From contig JAHDEQ010000029.1 of NCBI GenBank assembly GCA_020628755.1, positions 1,803 through 26,916 of the forward strand: DNA of 25,114 nucleotides, read 5' to 3'. The notes under the pieces were generated by a model. The model did no database searches and was not told the DNA's origin. It saw only the letters and a program-made list of their open reading frames with translations. Within the stretch, counting starts at the first letter, position 1; every line of letters begins with the position of its first letter. Both the position numbers and the translations under genes were made by a program. Shown one piece after another: positions 8,741 to 14,409 of the stretch. Origin of the DNA: Saprospiraceae bacterium. Its GTDB lineage: Bacteria > Bacteroidota > Bacteroidia > Chitinophagales > Saprospiraceae.

Positions 8741-8759
8741 GTAAAAATTAGATTTTACT
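8740..8759. repeat. Third inverted repeat in the same spacer
   Basis: AGTAAAA (8740-8746) and TTTTACT (8753-8759) form a perfect 7-bp stem with a 6-nt loop. It directly abuts the preceding palindrome, sharing one base with it, and lies 24 nt past the lipoprotein gene end in transcription order. The stem is AT-rich and weak alone. Confidence 0.4.
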
Positions 8760-8782
8760 ATATGGGATGGGCGCATACCAAG

Positions 8783-9637
8783 TCATGGCAACGAATTAAT
8801 AAATAAAGTGTATTCCGAAGAATTATTTGACCATCTTTTATTCCCACAGTCGCTTTGGTTTTCAAATTCAAATTCACTTCTTAAATAACTGACTCGGTTG
8901 GGATAAGAAGGTCGAGTGCTCAACCAAGTATCATCGGTATCTAACTTTGCTAAAATACCTTGAATGGACATTCGGTCAAACAAAGATGTTTTGCATATTT
9001 GCCGATTAGTTTCTTGGTCTATTTCTTGCACGGTACCATCTTCGGTATAATTTATTTCTTCTAAAAATTTATTCACTAAATCTTCAAGACTAATGTCTGA
9101 GGAGCTTATTCCTGTTTCAATAATTTCAATCAAATCTGCCGAATTATTGGCATAAGAAACGAGCTTGCTTATCAAATGTCGCTCTTTCATAATCGTCAAT
9201 TCAAAGGACATAATATAATACAACTCACTCTCAAAATTTAAGGCTTTGAGCAAACCTGTACTCACAAAAAAGTCGCCCCCAGGCAAGCAAAAAGCAAATC
9301 TCTCGTCAGATTGGCTAATATGTACTTCCCATATTCTATTACTATTCCATTGGTCATCAGCCGCAGCACTCCAATCTTTTCTTATAGCAAAATAGGCTTG
9401 ATCGTAATAATTTTGCACAAATCTATAATTAGAAGCATACTCATCTTTTGGTAAAACATTTAAGAGGTCATTATCAAGTATAATCTCCTTCATGTCTTGC
9501 CCTAAATGTGTGCGTTGTGTTTTAGTGATTTCACTAGGACTAGGAATGTCAGGCACTTGCTGACAAGCAATTGAAAGTGTTAAAATGACAATGACCAAAT
9601 AGCTTAACGCTAGATGATACCTAAGTTCATAGTTCAT
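8783..9637 (-). CDS. M48-related lipoprotein without catalytic histidines (pseudopeptidase)
   Basis: This 284-residue protein has a lipoprotein signal (lipobox LSIAC, lipidated C25). The body follows the layout of M48 peptidases: CLPGGDFFVSTGLL (117-130) corresponds to the family's ALPGG..FVTTGLL strand, and about 15 residues later comes the place of HExxH, which here reads FELTI (145-149). Near the C-terminus STRPSYPNRVSYL matches the family's THPS...RI..L segment with its histidine replaced by arginine. M48 lipoproteins such as BepA act as periplasmic proteases or chaperones in outer-membrane biogenesis; this copy keeps the glutamate (E146) but lacks the zinc ligands, so a binding or scaffold role is inferred. 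Transcription appears to end at the hairpins near 8650-8740. The family relation rests on motif order, not an alignment search. Confidence 0.75.
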   Translation of the reverse strand: MNYELRYHLALSYLVIVILTLSIACQQVPDIPSPSEITKTQRTHLGQDMKEIILDNDLLNVLPKDEYASNYRFVQNYYDQAYFAIRKDWSAAADDQWNSNRIWEVHISQSDERFAFCLPGGDFFVSTGLLKALNFESELYYIMSFELTIMKERHLISKLVSYANNSADLIEIIETGISSSDISLEDLVNKFLEEINYTEDGTVQEIDQETNRQICKTSLFDRMSIQGILAKLDTDDTWLSTRPSYPNRVSYLRSEFEFENQSDCGNKRWSNNSSEYTLFINSLP

Positions 9638-9953
9638 TGTTTTGCCCTATTTTATGAGTGTTCTGTAATCGAATTTAACGGGAAATGAAATATTAAATAT
9701 CTTCGGTAGGGATTATCTAATATCATATTCAAAAATGATTAGATTAGACTTTTTACATAGTCACAAAAACCTGTCCAAAAAACGTTAATACAGTGTTTTT
9801 TTACAAAAAGTATAACAATACTTTTGTATTTCTTTCAAAAAAATTCCTTTTCAAAAAAACAAATAGCCTGCGCTTGTTTGTTGATACTATTGTTTATGGC
9901 TAATTTTGTAGGCTGATTTCTAAATTCGCCATTGAAAACCTAAAAAAAATCCT
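9638..9953. other. Divergent intergenic region (lipoprotein gene / uvrB)
   Basis: This 316-bp AT-rich spacer lies between divergent genes. I find no open frame of note. It contains a consensus promoter for uvrB near its right end, a second isolated -7 match TACTTTTG at 9819-9826 without a convincing -33 box, and no recognisable promoter for the minus-strand lipoprotein gene. No LexA-like palindrome is evident upstream of uvrB. Confidence 0.6.
9877..9908 (+). promoter_or_regulatory. Consensus Bacteroidota promoter for uvrB
   Basis: TTTG (9877-9880) and TAATTTTG (9901-9908) are separated by 20 nt, matching both the -33 and -7 (TAnnTTTG) elements of the primary sigma factor of this phylum at normal spacing. 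Transcription would begin near 9914, leaving a leader of about 40 nt before the ATG at 9954. Confidence 0.6.
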
Positions 9954-11978
9954 ATGCCTTTATTTGAGCTTACTTCTCCTTTTCAACCTACGGGCGACCA
10001 GCCCCAAGCAATTGCACAATTGGTGGATGGGATTCATCAGGGAGAAAAATCACAAACATTATTGGGGGTTACAGGTTCAGGAAAAACATTTACAGTTGCC
10101 AATATGATTGCGCAACTCAATCGGCCTACTTTGGTCTTGACACATAACAAAACCCTCACAGCTCAATTGTATAGCGAGTTCAAAGAGTTTTTTCCTAACA
10201 ATGCAGTAGAGTATTTTGTATCTTACTATGACTATTATCAGCCCGAAGCCTACATTAGTGTATCCGATACATTTATAGAAAAAGATTTGGCTATCAACGA
10301 AGAAGTTGATAAGCTACGTTTGCGAGCAACTTCCTCACTACTATCAGGACGAAGAGATGTTATTATCGTCGCTTCCGTCTCTTGTATATATGGTATGGGT
10401 AATCCCGAAGATTACCAGTCGAGTATCATTCGTATCGAAAAAGGCATGACAGTTTCTCGCAATACTTTTTTATACAATTTGGTACAAAGTCTTTATGCTC
10501 GTACAGAAGTTGACTTCAAGCGTGGCACCTTCAGAGTACGGGGCGATACGATAGATATTAATCTACCGTATGTGGATTATGGCTACAGAATTACCTTTTT
10601 TGGCGATGAAATTGAGTCTATAGAACAAATAGAGATAGAGTCAGGCAAACGTATCATGGACATGGATACGGCTGCTATTTTTCCAGCCAATTTGTATATC
10701 GCACCTCGTGAGCGTATTCATACGATTATCCGAGAAATTCAAGATGAACTAAATGCTCAACAAAAATATTTTGAACGAGAAAAAAAGTTCTTAGAAGCCA
10801 AACGTATTTATGAGCGAACCAATTTTGATATTGAAATGCTCAAAGAGTTAGGTTATTGTAGTGGTGTTGAAAACTATTCTCGCTTTTTTGACCGTCGCAA
10901 ACCAGGTATGCGCCCATTCTGTTTGTTGGATTATTTTCCTGATGATTATTTAATGGTAATTGATGAAAGTCATGTAACAATACCGCAGGTTCGAGGAATG
11001 TGGGGCGGTGATAGAGCAAGAAAATTGAACCTCGTCAACTTTGGGTTCAGGTTGCCCTCTGCGATGGACAACCGTCCGCTTAGTTTTACCGAATTTGAGT
11101 CGCTGGTCAATCAAGTTGTTTTTGTAAGTGCTACACCTGCCGACTACGAGCTAGAGCAAACAGGAGGTCTTTTTGTCGAACAGCTCATTCGACCTACAGG
11201 TTTGCTTGACCCACCAATTGAAGTACGACCTAGCCTCAATCAGATTGATGATTTACTAGAAGAAGTACACCAACGCATCGAAAAAGACGAGAGGGTTCTC
11301 ATCACTACACTGACCAAACGAATGTCTGAAGAACTAGCCAAATATTTCACCAAACTCAATGTCAAATGTCGCTATATCCACTCCGAAGTAGATACAATGG
11401 AACGAGTAGAAATTTTGAGAGATTTACGATTAGGAGAGTTTGATGTGTTGATTGGAGTTAACTTATTGAGAGAGGGTCTCGATTTGCCCGAAGTTTCTTT
11501 GGTGGCGATTTTAGATGCCGACAAAGAAGGTTTCTTGCGCAATCACCGTTCGCTTACGCAAACGGCGGGACGGGCTGCACGTAACTCCAACGGATTGGTT
11601 ATTTTTTATGCTGACAAATTGACCAATTCCATGAAAGAAACGATTGATGAAACCAATCGTCGCCGTAGTATCCAAATTGCATACAATGAAAAACACGGAA
11701 TCATACCAAGAACAGTTAGCAAAACAAGAGAAGAAATTTTGAGTCAAGGCTCTATCCTCGATATTCGAGGCGGAAAAAATGCTTATATCGAACCCGAAGC
11801 ACCAAGTATTGCTGCCGACCCCGTAGTAGGTTACATGAATCGAGAACAAATCGAGAAACTTATGGCCGAAACAGAACGTAAAATGAAAAAAGCTGCCAAA
11901 GAACTCGATTTTATTTCTGCAGCGCAGTTTCGAGATGAATTATTTGCGTTGAAAAAACGCTTAAAAGAAATAGTGTAA
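9954..11978 (+). CDS. uvrB: Excinuclease ABC subunit UvrB
   Basis: This 674-residue protein, the usual family length, is the damage-verifying helicase-like subunit of nucleotide excision repair. It is loaded by UvrA and then recruits UvrC for incision. Visible motifs are Walker A GVTGSGKT (38-45), the tyrosine-rich beta-hairpin region YYDYYQPEAY (91-100) that grips one DNA strand, DESH (337-340) as the DEAD-type motif II, RGMWGGDRAR after it, the motif VI region QTAGRAARN, and a C-terminal UVR helix pair (from about IEKLMAETERKM to the end) that contacts UvrC. No part is missing. It begins a likely operon with the TipAS gene 4 bp downstream. The promoter at 9877-9908 looks constitutive. Confidence 0.98.
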   Translation: MPLFELTSPFQPTGDQPQAIAQLVDGIHQGEKSQTLLGVTGSGKTFTVANMIAQLNRPTLVLTHNKTLTAQLYSEFKEFFPNNAVEYFVSYYDYYQPEAYISVSDTFIEKDLAINEEVDKLRLRATSSLLSGRRDVIIVASVSCIYGMGNPEDYQSSIIRIEKGMTVSRNTFLYNLVQSLYARTEVDFKRGTFRVRGDTIDINLPYVDYGYRITFFGDEIESIEQIEIESGKRIMDMDTAAIFPANLYIAPRERIHTIIREIQDELNAQQKYFEREKKFLEAKRIYERTNFDIEMLKELGYCSGVENYSRFFDRRKPGMRPFCLLDYFPDDYLMVIDESHVTIPQVRGMWGGDRARKLNLVNFGFRLPSAMDNRPLSFTEFESLVNQVVFVSATPADYELEQTGGLFVEQLIRPTGLLDPPIEVRPSLNQIDDLLEEVHQRIEKDERVLITTLTKRMSEELAKYFTKLNVKCRYIHSEVDTMERVEILRDLRLGEFDVLIGVNLLREGLDLPEVSLVAILDADKEGFLRNHRSLTQTAGRAARNSNGLVIFYADKLTNSMKETIDETNRRRSIQIAYNEKHGIIPRTVSKTREEILSQGSILDIRGGKNAYIEPEAPSIAADPVVGYMNREQIEKLMAETERKMKKAAKELDFISAAQFRDELFALKKRLKEIV

Positions 11979-11982
11979 ACTT

Positions 11983-12399
11983 ATGTTATACGAAAACTTC
12001 CCAGAAGGACAAGAATATAGAAAGACCGCCATCCAAAAATATGGCAAAGCCGAAGTAGAACAATCTGAGCGAGCCATTCAAAAATTAGGGAAACAAGGTT
12101 TTCAAAAATTGCAAAGCGATTTTGAAAAGGTTAACATAAAATTATTTGAACTAAAGAATCAAAACCCTCAAAGTGAGGAAGTTCAACTATTGGTTTCCAA
12201 ACATTATCAAATTATTCGACAATTTTGGGGAACTTCGCATAAAAGCGACGGACAAGCCGCAGCTTATGCTGGGCTTGGGACTTTGTATGTGGAAGACGAA
12301 CGGTTTTTACAAAATATTCTTAAAGAAAAAACAGAACTTCCCAAATTTGCTCTTTTTCTTCAACAAGCAATGGACTTCTTTGCTAAAACTAATCTCTAA
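11983..12399 (+). CDS. Stand-alone TipAS antibiotic-recognition domain protein
   Basis: This 138-residue cytoplasmic protein matches the TipAS domain throughout: an N-terminal EYRKTAIQKYG segment (family: EY..EA..RWG), QSERA, a central helix pair, EEVQLLVSKHYQII, then YAGLGTLYVEDERF (family: LG.MYV.DPRF) and a final helix with FLQQAMDFF. In TipA and AlbA-type proteins this domain binds thiopeptides, albicidin or other drugs, and is usually fused to a MerR-type DNA-binding domain. Here no such domain is present, so it would act as a drug-sequestering or sensing module. It starts 4 bp after the uvrB stop and is likely translated from the same mRNA. The domain call is confident; the ligand is unknown. 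Confidence 0.85.
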   Translation: MLYENFPEGQEYRKTAIQKYGKAEVEQSERAIQKLGKQGFQKLQSDFEKVNIKLFELKNQNPQSEEVQLLVSKHYQIIRQFWGTSHKSDGQAAAYAGLGTLYVEDERFLQNILKEKTELPKFALFLQQAMDFFAKTNL

Positions 12400-12470
12400 T
12401 AGTTTCATTTTCCATAATATTTTCTAACCTTTGAGGCAAGATTTATCCCACAGTAAAGAAACAACCAAAA

Positions 12471-13403
12471 ATGATTCAAAAACAACTCTATTTTGGTAGA
12501 GGAAAATTACTATTGACATCAGAATATTTTGTCTTGGACGGCGCAGTGGCCTTGGCCTTGCCCACCAAGTTGGGTCAACAAATGACTGTCGAAACAGAAG
12601 AACATGGCGAAGCGAGTTTGCTCCAATGGACTTCCATAAATGCAGATGGTAAAGTGTGGTTTGAGGCACAGCTAAGTCCAAAAAAATACCATGTTGTTTC
12701 GACCAATGACAAACCTACTGCAATCTCCTTGCAAACGATTTTGCGCAGTGTAAAAGCCAATGGCCATTTTATACCCGAAAATAAAATTACCAAAGTTACT
12801 ACCGAACTCGACTTTCCAATAAATTGGGGTTTGGGTTCAAGTTCTACACTTATATACATGATTGCCAAATGGTCGGGCATGGATGCGTTTGATTTGCTAA
12901 GCGAGACTTTTGGCGGTTCAGGTTATGACTTGGCTTGTGCTGGTGAGGAGCAACCTCTCCTCTATCATCTCGATAATAAAAAAGCTAATTGGGAGACGAT
13001 AGATTTTTCTCCGACATTCAAAGATTCTATTTATTTCGTTTATTTAGGAAAAAAACAGAATAGCCGAAAAGGAATTAAACATTATAAAGAGACCATCAAA
13101 ACGCCTCAAAAATATATTTCGCTTTTCAACCAAATCACAGAAGCTATTTGCGCAGCAACTAGCTTGGACGATTTCGAAAAGCAGCTTACCGAACATGAAC
13201 ACCTCGTTTCAAAATCACTCAAGATGGAACGAGCCCAAAGTCTTTATTTCAACGATTATGAAGGTGGCATTATCAAATCATTAGGTGCTTGGGGAGGCGA
13301 TTTTGTATTAGTTACCAGTTCACACTCTCCTGAAGAAACCAAACAATATTTCAAATCCAAGGGCTTTGATGTCGTTTTACCTTATAAGAAATTAATCGTG
13401 TAG
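12471..13403 (+). CDS. GYDIA-family GHMP kinase
   Basis: This 310-residue protein belongs to the GHMP small-molecule kinase superfamily, which phosphorylates substrates such as mevalonate, galactose or homoserine with ATP. The N-terminus (GRGKLLLTSEYFVLDGAVAL) is the classic first GHMP strand and turn; GLGSSS (120-125) is the ATP-binding loop; GYDLA (151-155) gives this Bacteroidota subfamily its name and holds the probable catalytic D153; GAWGGDFVL near the C-terminus is motif 3. A role close to mevalonate kinase in isoprenoid synthesis is plausible, which would fit the uppS gene further on, but no mevalonate-pathway gene is adjacent. It follows the TipAS gene after 71 bp and may belong to the same unit. 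Confidence 0.88.
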   Translation: MIQKQLYFGRGKLLLTSEYFVLDGAVALALPTKLGQQMTVETEEHGEASLLQWTSINADGKVWFEAQLSPKKYHVVSTNDKPTAISLQTILRSVKANGHFIPENKITKVTTELDFPINWGLGSSSTLIYMIAKWSGMDAFDLLSETFGGSGYDLACAGEEQPLLYHLDNKKANWETIDFSPTFKDSIYFVYLGKKQNSRKGIKHYKETIKTPQKYISLFNQITEAICAATSLDDFEKQLTEHEHLVSKSLKMERAQSLYFNDYEGGIIKSLGAWGGDFVLVTSSHSPEETKQYFKSKGFDVVLPYKKLIV

Positions 13404-13471
13404 AACTTTGCAAAAGCCAGTAGAGTCATCTTTTTAACTTTCTTTGAGAACCATCTAATTCCAATAAGTGT

Positions 13472-13479
13472 TATCTTTG
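13472..13479 (+). promoter_or_regulatory. Probable -7 promoter element for nfu
   Basis: TATCTTTG matches TAnnTTTG exactly. A TTTG lies 25 nt upstream (13443-13446), longer than the usual 17-23 nt, so the -33 element is weak. The implied leader of about 80 nt would contain the structured element at 13495-13560. Confidence 0.4.
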
Positions 13480-13494
13480 TGAAAAATGTACCAA

Positions 13495-13560
13495 GGTTTT
13501 TGTTTGTCTATGTTGCATACGATACGTAAACACACAAACACCTACATACTTAAACACCTA
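13495..13560 (+). repeat. Structured leader element, copy A (upstream of nfu)
   Basis: The left arm 13495-13513 pairs with 13524-13542: 15 Watson-Crick pairs, one G-T pair and three mismatches around a 10-nt loop. The left arm GTTTTTGTTTGTCTATG (13496-13512) is identical at 14 of 17 positions to the left arm at 23242, and the right arm shares CACACAAACAC in the same register. A TAAACACCTAA tail then leads to the ATG at 13566. See copy B at 23242-23337. Confidence 0.55.
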
Positions 13561-13565
13561 AGAAT

Positions 13566-14180
13566 ATGGATACACCAATAACCAAAAGTCCAGTACTTTT
13601 ATATACGGAGCAAACGCCCAATCCTGAGTCCTTGAAGTTTGTAACCAACCGAATGTTGTACAAAGGAACGGCGGATTTTAGAGAGGAAGCATTGGCGAGA
13701 GAATGGTCGCCAATGGCATCGGCCATGTTTGATTTACCTTATGTCAAAGGCGTTTATATTTGTAATAATTTTGTGACTTTGACCAAGGAATTTAACTATG
13801 CTTGGGAAGATGTCATGCTCAAAGCTAAAGAATATATCAAAAAATATATTGAAGAAGGTGGCGAGGTTTTGAAAGAAGGTTTTGCCGACGCAATGGCAAA
13901 AATCGAAGAAGAACGTGGCGCAAGTTACGAATACAGCGAAGACGAGGCCGAGTTGGTCAAAAAAATCAAAGACCTTATTGATACTTACGTCAAACCAGCC
14001 GTTGAAATGGATGGTGGAAATATTGAGTTCAAACGTTTTCAAGAAGGTATCGTAACAGTTGTATTGCAAGGAAGTTGTAGCGGCTGCCCTTCATCAACTG
14101 TGACCCTAAAATCGGGAATTGAAGGGATGCTCAAACGTATGGTTCCTGAAGTAAAAGAGGTTGTTGCCGAAATGGGATAA
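13566..14180 (+). CDS. Nfu-type Fe-S cluster scaffold/carrier protein
   Basis: This 204-residue cytoplasmic protein has the eukaryote- and Bacteroidota-type layout of Nfu. The N-terminal Nfu_N domain (about 10-95) opens with YTEQTPNPESLKFV. A short charged linker follows, then a C-terminal NifU-like domain (about 130-204) with AVEMDGGNIEF and the cluster-binding CSGC (C171, C174) in the sequence GSCSGCPSS. Such proteins carry 4Fe-4S clusters from the SUF system to target enzymes. The start ATG follows the leader element copy A. A small membrane-protein gene starts 5 bp after its stop and is probably co-transcribed. Confidence 0.93.
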   Translation: MDTPITKSPVLLYTEQTPNPESLKFVTNRMLYKGTADFREEALAREWSPMASAMFDLPYVKGVYICNNFVTLTKEFNYAWEDVMLKAKEYIKKYIEEGGEVLKEGFADAMAKIEEERGASYEYSEDEAELVKKIKDLIDTYVKPAVEMDGGNIEFKRFQEGIVTVVLQGSCSGCPSSTVTLKSGIEGMLKRMVPEVKEVVAEMG

Positions 14181-14185
14181 GAACA

Positions 14186-14398
14186 ATGGATATTATTCTT
14201 GGAACATTAGCTTTTGGATTGCTCTACGTTGTTTTGCAGTACATCCAAAAAATCTATAAAGACCGAAAATGTCTTGAAGACAAAGTCCTTACAGCTTATC
14301 GTGAAGGACGCTATAAAGAAGGACATCCCGACTACGAACACGTGATTGCTCATCTCGGCATTTGCAAAAAATGCCGAGAAAGAATGGGTGATTTTTAA
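14186..14398 (+). CDS. Small membrane protein with anti-sigma-like zinc motif
   Basis: This 70-residue protein has one N-terminal membrane segment (about 3-19), a basic stretch and a C-terminal domain ending HLGICKKCRERM. The spacing H-x3-C-x2-C, preceded by an AYREGRY-like helix, matches the zinc-binding core of anti-sigma factors (zf-HC2/ZAS). In classic anti-sigma proteins this core precedes the membrane segment; here the order is reversed and nothing follows. Binding of zinc, or of a metal or Fe-S ligand given the nfu neighbour, is inferred. No sigma-factor gene is nearby. It is spaced 5 bp from nfu and ends 11 bp from the convergent bamA gene. A 10-bp hairpin overlaps the codons of the zinc motif. 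Confidence 0.72.
   Translation: MDIILGTLAFGLLYVVLQYIQKIYKDRKCLEDKVLTAYREGRYKEGHPDYEHVIAHLGICKKCRERMGDF
14354..14378. terminator. Perfect hairpin at the convergent small-protein/bamA junction
   Basis: CTCGGCATTT (14354-14363) and AAATGCCGAG (14369-14378) form a perfect 10-bp stem with a 5-nt loop. It is inside the codons for the zinc motif of the plus-strand gene and 31 nt beyond the bamA stop on the minus strand. On the plus strand a GATTTTTAAG stretch follows after about 10 nt. It may be a bidirectional 3'-end structure. Confidence 0.45.
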
Positions 14399-14409
14399 GT
14401 TACTTTTCC

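Noticed and set aside
9819..9826. TACTTTTG as uvrB promoter
   Set aside because: It matches TAnnTTTG but lacks a -33 element at normal spacing, whereas 9877-9908 has both elements.
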